From contig CADCXA010000066.1 of NCBI GenBank assembly GCA_902806565.1, positions 744,001-808,000 on the forward strand: 64,000 nucleotides of DNA, written 5' to 3'. The translations under genes and the position numbers were made by a program. The stretch's first letter is position 1; the number at the start of each line of letters is the position of its first letter. This DNA is from Hypoxylon rubiginosum. Lineage: Eukaryota; Ascomycota; Sordariomycetes; Xylariales; Hypoxylaceae. The notes beneath the pieces are model-generated. The model was not told the origin of the DNA and ran no database searches. It saw only the letters and a list, made by a program, of their open reading frames with translations. Below are positions 48,076 through 61,800 of this stretch, in pieces.

Positions 48076-49083
48076 ATGTCACTCCGCCACATCGCCATCC
48101 CTTCGTGGCCCGCCGCGGCGCCTCCCAGGTTCCCTACGTACGCGCTGGCGACCCGCGTCCAGACGGTGCTGCAGCAGGCCCAGCTGGCCTGGAAAGCCGC
48201 TTCCTCAGCCTCGGCCTCGGCCGACGCCGCGACGTCGCCACCGCCTCCGTCCCTGATCTCCTTCACGCCCGCGCCCACGTACACGCTCGGGCGCCGGCAG
48301 ACGGAGCCCCTGACGGCCGCCGAGCTGGCGCGTCTGCGGGCCCCCCTCCGCGTGTCTTCTCCGTCGTCGTCGTCGTCGGACTCGGACTTCACCTTCACGC
48401 CCGAGGTCCTGCGCGCGCCCCGCGGCGGCCTGGCCACGTACCACGGGCCGGGGCAGGTGGTCCTGTGGCCGGTCGTCGACCTGCGGTCGCCGCTGCACGC
48501 CGCGCGCCTCGGCGTCCGCGAGTACACGTGCGTCCTCGAGCGGACGACGGCGGCGGCGCTGCGGCGGCTGTTCGGGATCGCCGGGTTCACGACGTCGAAC
48601 CCGGGGGTGTGGGTTCGATCGTTGTCGTCATCGTCCGAGACGCGACGGGAAGGGGAAGGGGATGGGGAAGGAGAAGGAGAGGAGCGCAAGATCTCGGCCT
48701 TGGGCGTTCACCTGCGCCGGCACGTCGCCGGGCTCGGCGTCGCCATCAACCTGGGGATGCCGGTCGCCGGGCCCGAGGACGCGAACCCGTGGGCCCGCAT
48801 CGTGGCCTGCGGGCTCCACGACCGGGGCGTCACGAGCGTGGCCGCCCACCTGGGCCTGCCCCCCGCCGGAGCGCCGAGCGCCGAGGACGTCGCGGCGGTG
48901 TGGGCCGAGGAGTTCGCGCTCCGGCTGGGGGTGGTGGCGGCGCGGGGGGGTGACGGTAGCAGCAGCGGCAGTGACGACGTTCCTGCTGTGGAAAGCGACG
49001 ACTGGAAGACCTGGGAGAGGAGGCTAGAACTCGATGGAGCAGGTGGCGACGGGTACGTCGAAGGTCGCGCATTGCAGACGTGA
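48076..49083 (+). CDS. LIP2: Octanoyl-[ACP]:protein N-octanoyltransferase (lipoyl transferase)
   Basis: A single-exon GC-rich gene of 335 residues. It transfers octanoate from acyl carrier protein to lipoyl domains of mitochondrial 2-oxoacid dehydrogenases and the glycine cleavage H protein, the first step of lipoate synthesis. LipB signatures appear in order: TLGRRQTE near 76-83, RGGLATYHGPGQ at 116-127 with H123, KISALGVHLRRH starting at the catalytic-type K205, GLGVAINLGMP, and NPWARIVACGL with the acyl-thioester Cys245. Compared with bacterial LipB (about 210-230 residues) it has extra Ser/Asp-rich and Glu/Gly-rich low-complexity insertions at about 93-106 and 180-204, and a C-terminal extension. 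The start is the first ATG of the frame. The N-terminus is weakly basic with Ala/Pro, compatible with but not proof of mitochondrial targeting. Confidence 0.93.
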   Translation: MSLRHIAIPSWPAAAPPRFPTYALATRVQTVLQQAQLAWKAASSASASADAATSPPPPSLISFTPAPTYTLGRRQTEPLTAAELARLRAPLRVSSPSSSSSDSDFTFTPEVLRAPRGGLATYHGPGQVVLWPVVDLRSPLHAARLGVREYTCVLERTTAAALRRLFGIAGFTTSNPGVWVRSLSSSSETRREGEGDGEGEGEERKISALGVHLRRHVAGLGVAINLGMPVAGPEDANPWARIVACGLHDRGVTSVAAHLGLPPAGAPSAEDVAAVWAEEFALRLGVVAARGGDGSSSGSDDVPAVESDDWKTWERRLELDGAGGDGYVEGRALQT

Positions 49084-50544
49084 GTGAATCTGGACCCGCG
49101 CGATGGTACCGTACCTACGTAACAAAAGCCCCGAGCTCTAGAATTAAATATTCCCGAGCCTCTCGGCGTCGTCCCCCCCGTGCAGGAACAGGGGAACCTT
49201 GGGCGGCAAATTGGAAAGCGCCGCGGAATTGTCTGTGGGAGATCCCGGTACCTACCTCTCTGTGCGAGGAAAGGTGTCCCATGGACCGGGTTCGGGTTCC
49301 GTAGAGGCAGGGCGGCCAGTTACATACATACGCCTTCGCGGCCATAAATCCGAGAAGGCGTAATACGCGCGCGCCCTCTCTTTCTCAACCTACATGTACG
49401 CTGGGAGTATACGGATCACGTACCTATTTCCACGTCTCGGGCAGAGAGAAGGGGAGGGGGGGGTTTTGCCAGGCCCTGATTACTAGTCTCGCGCAAACCC
49501 CAAATGGCCGAGATCCGCAACAACACAAAAAGAAAGGGGGGCGTTGCCGCGGGCTAACGGCTACGGCCGGCTGGGGCTAACGATCAATCAATGCAACGCC
49601 ACGCTTTTTTTCCTTCCCAATTTCCGCATACATACCAACATACTTGGCTGGCTTAGGTATGTACATACTGTATGTAGCTGGCCACGGGTCTATCAGGGGC
49701 AACATGCAGCATGCCGCTGCCCGAGATCGGCGGGAAACCAACCCCAGAAAACAACGAATACTAGCTACCTAGGTAGGAAGGAAAGAAAGAAAAAAAAGGG
49801 TGGTGTGGCGGCAGTGTGCAGTTAGTCCTTCTAATTTGAAACGACGTGGCTAACCGGATGATCGCCTTATTTGAGTACTTGCATGTAGAAAAGGAAAAGC
49901 CAGAGGCTTGCCGTTGATGGAGAAAAGGGGGGGCGAATTCGTAAATTAGTAAAGTTACGTTCAATTCAACACGTAAGAATTTGCTGGGCTGGCGAATAGT
50001 ACGGTTGTAGTCCAAACCGTCCCGCTATCAGAACTTGACGACACTTTGGCAATTCCAAAAAACGTCTCGAGGATATCACGAACAGCGCATTAGACTCGTT
50101 TAGGTGAAGACATCGTATTAATTTCGGCTCGAACTCTTGTCAACTTAAATCTGCGCTCAGCGTTGCTGATTTCTTCAGGAGCAAGCGCATGGTGAATACG
50201 TGGACCAATTCCACCTCTTGTTCTTCTCTCTTCTGTCTCTCTCTTTTCCTCGGTCCACATTAGGTACCAAACTCATTCCTATAGGGGGTGGTCCCGTTTT
50301 CTTATTATTGTACGCTGCCATAATTCCCTACGTTCTCATTATTTCGTCTCGGTGGTATAAATAGTGTGCATATCCTAGGTCGTCAAAGGAGAAAAAAAAA
50401 GTAATTGGCGACCTCGCTACCTCGTCTTGCGGTTCTTTCATTACCAGATAACGCCATGGAAGTGATAGGACGAGAAGTGCTGCCGACCCCAAACGGAAGA
50501 ATGCTGCTTATTTAGACCGGGAGAAAAAACATACGCCACTCTCT
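49084..50544. other. Convergent 3' spacer
   Basis: Between the stop codons of the octanoyltransferase and otubain genes. No gene; a palindromic CTACCTAGGTAGG motif lies at about 49765-49778. Confidence 0.5.
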
Positions 50545-52890
50545 CTAACCCCTATTCTCTTTTTTGATGACCGCGCAATGCTCGCTACTCCGTTTCCGGC
50601 CACCTCTCTCCTTTGCGTGTGGTATCTCATCATCTGCGTCCGGCCTGTACATCTCGGGCTGGAAGTTCATGTTGTTATAATGCGCCACGTTGAAATGACT
50701 ATTCTTGAACGTGTTGGTCGTAAAGGCGGGTTCGTGGAAGGTACTCGTCTCGACTAAATCGGGAAAGTTGTATTTGCTGAAGCGAAGAGGATGCGTCATG
50801 GGCGTCGGCGGTTGTTGCTGTGGAGGACTCGGTTGCGGAGCCGGCGGAGGCGCAGCTGCTAACCCGTCTGAAAACGGCTGCGCCATCCACGGCGACTGAG
50901 GAGAAGGGGCGTAAGGATCCGACATAGGAGACGGCGCTGCCGGAGGAGATCCTAAAGGAGACATCTCGGGGCCTCCGTAATTTGGAATCATAGCCAAGGC
51001 GCTCATGTCTACTGAGAAATCTTGAAGCGGCGGAATCGTACTCTCAATATCGGGTTGTTGCGTGAAGGATACGCGGTTAATTTGTAACGAAGTCGGTGCC
51101 GGCGGCATAGGTGGAGGTTGGATCACTGAATCGCGGTACAGAATGTCATAATGGCCTGGACGATATAATAGGTAGATTATGGGACCTAACATGGCCGGAT
51201 CTTGACCGTTAGCCTCCTCTGGCATCCGATGCACATTGACCTCATGGCCTGAGCTCCGATCTAGATAGGCGATCTCGAGTACTATACCCGCGTCCTTGAG
51301 TAGTACGTCGTATAGTAGTACGACGCCGACGTGGTCGATTTCCCGGTCGACCGGCATGATGGTGTTATCGATGTAGTGCTCGACGGTAGTATCAATCCAC
51401 GGCTCGTACTGTGCGGCGTTGCCTTTCAACCACGAGGATGCGAGCAGGCGCTGGTGGTAGACGATGGACTGCGCTGCCTCGGGATTGTTGAAGGTGTCCA
51501 TCACAAACGGCATAGCATCTTGACCGTTGGAAATCGCCGTAATAATCGTGCGGAACAACTCGAAGGTTTCTGACACCATATCCTCGAACAGCCACGCGCC
51601 ATGCCCGCCGACGTTCTCGATATAGCTATTCAGGCTGGTTAACCGAGCCAGCTCGCCTTGCGCTTGGCTGATATCGCATCGTGCTAGGGTCTCGAAGTAA
51701 CCGAACGCAATCGCTATAGTGATACCACATAAAAGTCAATTCAGCCCTCTCATTTTAGAACTTGGACGTAATGCAAACGGGAAGTGTATAAAGTGTAGAT
51801 AGATCATCTTCAGCCTCTGGTTCGTCTTTGTGTTCGCGCCAGCTGATTACCGGTCGACCAATGCATCCGATCGAAGAGAATCGTGGACGAGGCGGTAGTG
51901 GAAATAGTTTCGCTTCGCTTCACTGTGGGCCATGTGCATCTTGACGCAGTAGGACTGCCTCGAAGTACGTATGTAGTAAGGGATGATATCAAACTCACCT
52001 CGCCAGCCGCAATTGCCATCACCCTGAACCGGACGGTAGTGGGAGTACGTCTGCGGTAACGCCTGCAAGAGAAGAGAGTCAATTGGTGGTGGTCGATACC
52101 TGAGCATCGCATTGACTGACCATGGTTTTGGCGACGTATGTGGGATCTGCTTTGGCATACTCCTCGGTAATTATCGTACTCGGTCTCCTGTCGCCGACTA
52201 AGGGGCCCTGCTCGCGATTGATATGTGAGTAAATATTGAACGGCGTAGGTAGACGAACGGTATGCGAAAGAAAGCGAAAGTGAGAGCTGTTCGGCTGTGC
52301 GCTACGCGTTATGCGTTGCGATATGTGTTATGCGCTATGCGCTATGCGCTGTGTAAAGAAGAGGGGTGGGACATGGGACGTGGGAGCTGAGAGTTAAGAA
52401 GCAAAAGCAATGATGCAAATGTAAATGCATATGCAAATTATAAATACTAGGTACTAACCTGTAACTGAGGTTTGTATTCGCGAGCGGCAGCCTCCTGCTG
52501 AGCAAGATCGTTGGGATGTTGAGACTCCATCTTGATGTTATGGCCTTGGTGGTGGTTATGGTTGTGGTTGTGATTGTGGGGTACCGAGTTGTAAGGAAGA
52601 TGGTTCGGATTGTTGGCGGGTATTAGAGGATTAGGATTGTGAAAGATGGGAGATGCGAAGATGTCGGCCGCCGTTGGTCCACCTGCCGCTGCCACTCCTA
52701 CACCCGCACCTGCACCAGCACCAGCACCACCCGCGCTTGAGCCGGTACTAGTACCCGCACCGGCATGGACATGCCCTGTCCCGAATTGTCCCAGCGGGGT
52801 GGGCTGGAAGGCGTATTCGGGAACCTCTGCGTTGGCTATGTGAATTCCATAGGTGTATGTGGAATACGGCGTGGGTTGAGGCTGGAACAT
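50545..52890 (-). CDS. Otubain-type deubiquitinase (peptidase C65)
   Basis: Four exons, 52890-52459, 52207-52121, 52062-51999 and 51713-50545, give 583 residues in phase. Introns are 251, 58 and 285 nt with donors GTTAGT, GTCAGT and GTGAGT. The catalytic motif QGDGNCGWRAIAFGYFE (186-202) is assembled across intron 3, with D188 and nucleophile C191. The matching His is H382 in YRPGHYDILY. Between them lies the helical otubain ubiquitin-binding region (TFELFRTIITAIS, IVYHQRLLASSWL, IDNTIMPVDREIDHVGVVLL). Otubains cleave ubiquitin chains, often Lys48-linked, and can bind E2 enzymes. The N-terminal 140 residues are Ala/Gly-, Asn/His-rich (an HNHNHNHNHH run), and the C-terminal 190 residues are Pro-rich; both extensions look disordered and are longer than in animal OTUB1 (about 270 residues). 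Confidence 0.93.
52298..52352 (+). repeat. Degenerate heptamer tandem repeat in otubain intron 1
   Basis: Copies of ATGCGCT/ATGCGTT-like 7-mers in tandem, the last three nearly perfect (TATGCGC). It lies inside the 251-nt first intron of the otubain gene. Confidence 0.75.
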
Positions 52891-55800
52891 GCCTGTGCCT
52901 GGGATCGACGAGCCAGAGCTTGACCCTGAGCTTGGGAGCTTCGGGTCATGAAAGCTCTAGAAGCTGAAGTTCGCGGTTTGGTTCTTAGGTAGGGGTGAAA
53001 GGGGAAAAAGACAAATAATTAAGATAAGACGGTAGAAGAGCTTTCTGGTTCCTGGTTTCCGGATCCTTAAGCTCGAGTCCTTTCTCTCGACGGCGTGACC
53101 TCCAAAAGCCTTTCAGGGACTTGCTCTCGTGCGTGAATTAGTGCTTCTCTTCGGGCTGTAACCAGCAGCGACAGGTGAAGAGAAACGAGTAAGTACGCGA
53201 GAGTAGGGAAAGGAGGGAAGTAGGAAAGAAAGACGAGAGGCGGGAGAGAGGAAAAGGAAGAAGGAAGAGAGAAAGGACGGGAAGGGATTCCAGAGATTTG
53301 GTAACGGGCGGGCTTTTGTCTAAAAGGAAGATGAAGGCCGAGAATCGATCAATCAGTCGATCAGGTTCGGGCGTTACACCAGCAAAGCGGGCGGTAGTGG
53401 TACCTACGGGACCCCCCTGTAGATTACCCTGTAGGTCTGTAAGTTTGTAGGTTTGTAGGTTCTGTAGGTGCCCTGTATATGCCGTATGCCGTCTGCTGTA
53501 TGCCCTTTTTGCTGTATGCTGTATGTTGTATGTTGTATGTTGTATGTGCTTATGTGGTATCGTAGGCGTGGTGAAGCAACTCATGTAGGTACCTGCCTGT
53601 ACGTACATGTAGGGTATGCGTAGTCACGTAAGTTCAGATCAAGTACAGGCTATGTAGGAGAGAGGGGATGGGGAAGATTGAGTATATGTTAGGTATATGT
53701 GATCAGTCATTCAGCACTTATATCCGGGACCTTAAGATGGATCTGGGTGAGATCGTGACCTTTATGTTAGTTGCTTCTACTAGTATATTTTGCCGTGGAT
53801 ACGTTCTCGTTGGTAATTTACTTACATAGGGACCTACATGTCTACATACCTACATACCTACATGTGTACGCCTTACCTGTCTCGAAGGAGGCATACATGT
53901 AGGTACTTGGTCTCTACTCCGTCAGTCGTTGGGATCCCGATATAGGTGATATAGGTATACTTGATATAGCTTCAACAGGAACTTCCCGTCTCTACCCTGC
54001 TATTCTGCTACCTCGCAACCCCAAGACCCAAGTCACCCTCGCAGAGAGGCGACGGTACCCCACCCCCAACTACGTGTTGCGTATAAGTGCTTCAGAAGGA
54101 TTGCACATTACCTATTGCCTGCCTATTGCATGGCCACTTTAGCCCGTACGTGGAGCTACATGGGGATTGACGAAACTTATTACGAAGCATCTCCCTATAG
54201 GGCATGTATAACTGGGCATGCAATAGCTGAACCTATCCAATCTATCTGCAATATGTATATGACAAAATCCACGGCTTACACGTGCAGGATAAAAGTTAGA
54301 CCCCTGAACGGGCTGTACTACATATGTAATGTACCTAGGAGACAGGGAGCTTGAGGGGTAGAAAAGGGGGGGGTTACCTAGAAAGTCCCCTGTAGATTAA
54401 ATGAGGTCTGTGCTTTATATGCGCTACCACATGTATGTATGTAGGTACGTACCTCCTACTTACATGCTGGAACCTTGAACATGAAGATCAGCAAGACGTA
54501 TGTACCTTCGTAGAACAGGCCTGACGTCGGCTAGCGATCAACAGGTAACGGTGGAAGTAGCACCACATATCGGAGCATCAAGACCTGAAAGCCTAAACGC
54601 AGGCTATCAGACTATGCATTAGCAGGTACGATGTGATGTACCTAAAGTTCGATGTTTAAGAGCTAGGAACTGTGACTAAAATCTCATCACAACTTTGAAC
54701 TTATGCGGCATCGTCAAACCTCCCGTGTCAGGTTGTAATTGTGGTGGTTGTCAACCAACCAGCTTTCAATCTTTGCATAATCCTCAGGGTTACTCTTGGG
54801 ACACCTACGTATTATACATACGTCAGCGACCACTTTATCAATCTTTCGGTCTCTTTATTCGAATGGAGAGCCAGCTAGTTCTCTCTTTGGTTCACCGTCG
54901 GCACCCCAATTTCTTCGTCGGTCTTCCGCCATAAGATATTATCTACCTAGGTAGCTATAAGCGCCGTGCTATAGCTACAGCTATCATCGTCGTATCACTA
55001 GACCGTTCAATGCCTGGTCTTGTAAGATGAAAAGGCAGCTAAGGAACACCAGTCTGCGTTATCGCTGACTAGTGAGTACCTAAAGTAAGTGAGTGAGTGA
55101 GCAGGTGAGCGAGTGTCCCAGGCGCTGATTAAAAATCCTGTCTAAATTTATATTGTCGCTAGATTCTTGTCTATATGTACTATCGAATCAGCACGTCGTA
55201 TGGGCTGCCAGAGCTAACTGCAAGGGCGTGAAGTTCATGATGGATGGCGATGCCCACTAATAACCGGTTAGGTCATATAGTAATCCCGACCTCGGTTCCC
55301 AACTATTGGGTCTGCGGTTCGATTGATCAGCTTCTAAAAACATCCTCTCTAATCACTAATGCTCCGAACATGTACAGCCGCTGTACCGCGGTCTGCCTGG
55401 CACTGCGTGATCCTTCGCGCTATAGAACCCGAGGAACCCAAAGAACCCAAGGGTTCTCCCAGATCTTTTCTTACCCCAGACTGGTGCTTACGATGGATGC
55501 GGCACCAAACTGCGATGGGTTAGGTATAGCCAACAGCCAAGAACACTACGTACCTAGTATGTCACGCTCATCAATGATCGGTAGCAAGGACGACAGGGGT
55601 AAGATAAAGTACGATCATTGCACGACATCGTGAGTCTTGGCCGGAATCAAGCATGCGAGCTCAGTAACCTAGGGTCTTGTCTAGTCTCCGTTTCCTCCTT
55701 CTAGGCACTGGGCCTCTGGATTCATCGTTCGATTACGTTTGGCGACAATCCCGGCACTACGGCATTGCGGTATTGCGGCACGGTCGAGAGACTAGTAGCA

Positions 55801-58800
55801 GTTTGCTCGGTTCCAGAATCAAGATTCTCCGATGCAGAAGGTCCAAAAAAAAGCCCAGTGGCTTACGGAATTGCCCAACGGGAATACAGAGCAAGCAACG
55901 TCAAGCTCGCACCTGGCAAACTGCGGCAGCGGGGCACGTCATTCGGTAGTAGTGGCAATTATTTCCTACCGAATAGTTCTCAGACAACAAAGGTGACGAG
56001 GGTGCGAGGGTGCGAGGGTGATATGTGCCTAATGTTGTCTGTTTATGGTCCCCTATTAGCGTAATACCAATACTTGATGCGCGCATGGGTCGGGACATGT
56101 GTTGATGTGTCGGTGGGACAAGACAGACAAGACAGACAAGCAACAGATACTATCGTAGCACAGCATCGCAAGCGAGGGGGTAAGGGTTTAGGGTAAGTTG
56201 GTAGGGACAAGTACTAACGAAGTCTTCGTTAACGACACCGAAGCTACCTAGGTCGGTCCACCCGCCAATCCGCGGAGCGTTTTACATAGTCCCTGACAAG
56301 CTTTTAGGAGAGAGAGAGACAAAACCGATTGGCGCTCCGGTCAGCCTCATTCTAGTATGAGAAGACGTCGTTGAATTCTTCGCGGTAGCATTTCACTCTC
56401 AACCTGGCTAGTCACATCGCTAAGTTCGCTAAGTGCAGCCACCTGGACATTGTGCCTACATACCTACCTGGCAGCCTGGTACCCAGGTAGGCGCGGAACA
56501 TGTTGGACTATCGCTAATAGGAAAGAATAAGAAAAGGACCAGTTCCGTGGACCGCTCTGCTTGGGATCTTAAGAGGATTCAATTAATACTCCCCTCCTTT
56601 GGCCCCCTAGGGCTGAAAAAGACGGTGTGAGATGAAGTCATCCTTATACCCCTATACGCTGCCCTCCAAGAAACATACCCTAGGGATCGCCGAAACTTGA
56701 CAACGGTCGGTCGAGAACTGACGATAAGTGCAGATATATGCCCGTGGGGTCCCCTACCCATTATGTGTCTGGTTATTATTACATACCTTAGCCAAAGCTC
56801 TGGCTCTGGCTCGTGTCTGATATCCGTCGGCCGAAGGATCGTGAACGGCCCTCTCCAACGACCCGCGCCAAGGTCTATTACTACCGTGCAAGTCTGATTC
56901 GACCCCGCCTTTGCTCTGTCACCACAACACGGTACTGGATTGAGGATCAATCTAAGACTTACATGGACCGGACAAACACCGACCTGTACGCCAAGGGGTA
57001 ACAGAGCATAACAGAACCAGAGGATTGCAGACTTGCTTAATGCAGTTCTGTCCCTGTCGCTGCCGCCAAGTGAGAATCCGCTATATGGCTATGCAATTCT
57101 GCGTTGTTCGGTTTACTAAACTACCTCGTCCCTATAGTAGACCCCTTCGACCATAGTTACCTCTACCTGCCTTAGGTTAGGTACCTGCGGGAAGTGTCGG
57201 AAATATGTCCTCCGGTCGAGGTTGGCCTATTAAATACCTGCGCCTTTTGTTCCAGAACATCTTACCTGCATACCTGCGTAGTATACATCCACAGGACTAT
57301 TCATACGGGACCTTAGCCAGTGCTTGGGAATTCGAGCTTCGCCGACCACCCTTGAACCCGTCAATAGGTCTGGTCGAAGCTCGATCCTTACATCCCTATT
57401 ACACCCGCCGACGGCGATTGACGGGGACCTTCGCTGGCTGGGACAAATGAAGTAGTTTCAGGCTACACGGACCAAGGTGACCTTAGGTACCCGCAAGCAA
57501 CCGCAGACACCTTTCTGGGTATCGCGATGGACGGAACCCCGACGGGATCACAGCCCGCCTGCTCTTGTGATTCGTGAATTATGATTTTATTCGAACACCA
57601 CGGCTACGGCTACCAAGCTTCGGCTTCCGCCCAAAGCCGTCGGTGACTGCCTCCCTGCAAGTCGGCGGCGTCTTATACACTAGCTCTCGGATCTCTCGGA
57701 TTAGCAGCAGATATCACAACCTACCACGTGCGTTGATGGATACCGAGATCCTGCAAGTGAGTTGCGGACTTAGGAGGGGGGGACGGGAATTCTCGCCCGG
57801 CTGCCTTACATCTCCTAATCCCGCTCTGATAAGCAATTCGGCAAAGAGACTTAGATGTGTGCTCTGGCATCTACGATCCATGCGTTAATCAAAATCCGAT
57901 GTGGGGGGGATGGATGTCCCCGGATTTGCCGTCTAGATCTGCACAAAATCGAAGTGATCGACGACCGGCCTTCACCAAAGAATTGGGACGGCCGATGACG
58001 CTCATTGGCTACGAAACACCTCAACGGGCTCTAGTCCACGTACTTCTCCATCTGAAAAAACACATGGACTTCTAGCTAAGACTCTGCAATGTGCGTACCT
58101 TGGTATGCGCCTGGTCGCCAATGTACGCGGCCTCGAAGTGTCTAAGGCTCATCGTACGTACGGTTCAGATTACACAACTCCAACTACGCCTGTCAATTTT
58201 GCTCTGCTGTACGCTCTTATCGTGTACGCAACCTACCTCTTAGGTGCTACCAAATACACTTACACCCACACGACTATACGACCAGTGAGGATGTATAGAG
58301 AACTCCCAGGGGTCCGCATACGTCTAGTTCCTATCTCGATTGCTTAGATTTAGTCCAAGGAATTCCATGCGCTGTGTACCTTATCACCACCTGTGGTAAA
58401 TGTACACGCTACCTTCCGCATACTTGACACTCATAGAGATAGAAATTGCCCGCAAAGTGTAGGGAATCGCGTAACCAGATATACCCAACAACGACGACAC
58501 TGGAGTCCGCGGTGATCGATTCGTTCTTCGGTAAGCATTCTTCAACAAAGCACCACCGAGAAATCAAACAGAGGAATAGATTTCTTACAAGCAGGTCAGA
58601 CCTGGCTGGCCAACGGCAGCGTGCAGAAAAATCGCGATATGTGCCACGCCAAGCCGGTGAAATAGCGCAGCCGCCCACGACGCAAACTAACGGCTGCCGA
58701 ATTGCTCCAAGGTACTGCAAATAAAAGCACTCCCGCCCGGCGTGTCTTACCTCCCGCAGATGGAACACGAGAGAGACAAGTCACATATAGTCCAGGAGCT

Positions 58801-61800
58801 TCTCTCCAGTATGACAGCAGCGTCACGATTCAGGACACAACGACGTCTGTTGCGACCTGTCACGTAGGTCAAGATGAGGGAGGAGATGGATCTCCCGACA
58901 GTTCATTCATCTATAATTCGCATTATGCCGGTTCCCACTCGGCATACCTCATTCGTTCAGACTGGACTGACCTGCAGCCATCCCGCAGCGACGAGCACGC
59001 CTGGAAGCTTTCCATATCGCAATGCCGAGCCAATCTTTCTCCCAAGATGTTGCCCTCCAAGCAGCTCTCCCCCCCTCTCCTTGCACCCCATCTCACCATC
59101 GTCACCTAACCTCTATACACAAACAAGAAAATTTCTTCTACCTCTGTGAACCCCGGGCGACGATCCATCGCGAAGGGGAAAAGCTCAGGACCAGACCTAG
59201 GAGATTCCCGAAGCTATTACCCTTCAAGCCATTGGCGCGAGGCACGTTGCACTCGCTTCCGGCCCGCTCTACCCACCGTAGCCGTTTTGACAGCCACGTT
59301 CATTGATCGTCTGGGTCGCCGACCGCGCAAGGGTCGCGGTTCCAAACGAAACCCCGAAAAGCCATCGCCCCTCCTTACCTCTCTTCTTCTCCTTTCCCCA
59401 TACCAATGCGCCAGCTTCCAAGCATACGGTACCCTCTGCCAATTAAAATATATATATACCATATATATACCCAGGTATACATACCTAGCAGGTAGGTACG
59501 GCAAGCTTCCTGTCAGGGCCAATCACGTCTCGAGATGGCCGCCGATCGGGAGGGATAGTAGGGGAAAAGGGCAAGAAAGAAAGTCGTCAGCCCATTTTTC
59601 CAAGACATGGCATCGCGTGCATCTAGCCACTGACGCGGGTTGTCCAGTCACAGTCACAGTTGTTTGATATTGCGTTGTGATTCCATCTATTCAGATCATA
59701 CCCTTTATACACACCATTCGCAAATCAGAACGGGCCGGGTAAGAAAGGGGTCATATATTTTACCTGCCGCGGGTGTTACCTACCTACCTAACCTCCTACC
59801 TACCTCGCTGACCTACCAATTCCCTTTCCTCTGTCATCTCTCTCTCTGTCTCCCTGTCTCCCGATCCCGCCCGCGGGGGTTGCCGTTCTATCACACTTTA
59901 CCCTCGTACCTTGGAATGCGACGGTGGCCTGCGCGTTCGCCATGATGATGATGTGTGGTCTTGCGACTCCTTTTCCATCCTGGTTTTCGTATTATTCCTC
60001 TCCTTTGAAGGAGATATGGCTCCAAGGTAGTGGCTGTACTACGAGAAGGTCTCCCGCAGATGCTGCAGCAGTAGAGAGAAAGGGAGGGGGGACCGGTGCG
60101 GCTTCCTATTTGCGGCGGTGCATCCTATATTGGTGTTACACGGCGCGCTGCTTAAAGGAAGCAAGCAAGCGTAGAAGTACCTTAGGCAGCCTAGTAGCCT
60201 AGTGTAGCCCATGCTATCAGCCGCAAATCCGCGGCCGCGGACCATCGTGGCACGCTATGACCCCCTCCAAACTGCGGTAGCTGTTACTATTAGCTATCAG
60301 GTAAGGAGCTTGCTTGGTCTCCCGGCGTCGAATATTATTCCCCCCTTTTTGGTAGTAGTAGTACTAGAGGATTCGACACGCCACGCCGGTGAGGAGGATA
60401 TAGTTACCGTTTGAGGAGATATAATGACTCTGTTACCTAGATCTAGACTTTTCGGCGTCGCAGCTAACACTACGTCGTCGGGGCGGCACATGCTTTCACA
60501 CATGCGGGAGGCGACTAAGAAGAAGGGAAAAAACGTGGATCGGTGTGGTTTCTCTCGTGGGAGGTAAGTTAAATCTTCAGGAGGGGAGGGGAGCTCAGGA
60601 GGTCTCTCTAAGGTAAGGTTAGGTACCTAAGGTACCTAGAAGGTAGGTAGCCATCCGGTAGGCTGGTTTAATGGGATGGCTGAGACATTTCATGCGACTC
60701 GAAATTCCTCAACCCTTTTTTTTTAAGGTTATCTTTCTTCTGTAAGAGAATTTGCTCGCCGTTTAGTTCCAGGGGCGGGATCGGCCCGTTGGGTAGTCGC
60801 GAAAAAGAAACCCACCCGTGGCGTTTGTGGCCCATGGGCTTGCTGCTGGACAAAAGAAAAAAAACCTCCCAGACAAATAACGGACTCCCTCTTCCTGACC
60901 TACCTAGAACGGCAGGCCGAGCTTGGGTTATTGGCTGGCTGGCGGGAGATGAGATAGGCATTTTCGGTCGAGCTACTTCGTATCTCACACTCTCTCTCTA
61001 CCGCGTTGTTCGTGATAGAAATTTCTTTTTACTTTTCTTCCCCATGGATATTTTGCTCCGGGCCGTGCTCTGTATACGTTCGTGTGGATGCAATTTCCAC
61101 GCCAGCCACAGGGCCACAGGCAGCTGAGCTTGGTTCTTTGCATGAATACATGCTTTATTGGGTTGATCACGAACTCGTGACTCGCGCTCTGTAGGTACTG
61201 TATTGGTATTGCTACCTCTACGCCAATATAACTGACCGGAGACGGAGGTCTAGCTGTCCCGTCTATGGCACGTGGGCGAATGGAAAGATCTTGCTCGTAC
61301 CGTACTTGAAGATCCATGCGATGGGATTGAAGCTATCTGTTCACTGCACTACCAGCTACTAGGTGAACGTGCTTCTCTTTCGACGTGTTGATTTTGAGTA
61401 CATCAGCAAAGACGGCTACAGTCTCATGACCATGGTATCATATCGTGTACCTACTTGGGTACCACACAGAGATACACGACAAACGACGTTGCCATGAACG
61501 TTCTGAGATAAAGTCATAACACCTAGACTATCAGGAGGCGCCCCAAACTATTCGTTTCTTGCTTTTCTTACTCAATAGCTTTAGTTTTTGTAACGTGATA
61601 TAGCGCTAGGTAAATCTCTTAGTAGGGACGTAAACAATTCCATATACGAAGGCTTCGGTTCCTTAGTCTTGTGGTCCCTGGAGAGCATAATCATACCCTG
61701 TATGAAGTTCTAATAGCATCAGCTTGGTTCGTTCCTGACTATGATTTTCACATGTTATTAAGGGGGTGGGGGTCCTATAACCTCGAGTTGATGCCGTGTG

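Noticed and set aside
48051..48953. Long frames on both strands overlapping the octanoyltransferase
   Set aside because: The LipB motifs fix the true frame; the others are GC-skew shadows.
59146..59667. 174-codon class frame in the right gene-poor region
   Set aside because: No ATG-linked conserved segment; ends in low-complexity valine/threonine sequence; no splice-linked exons.
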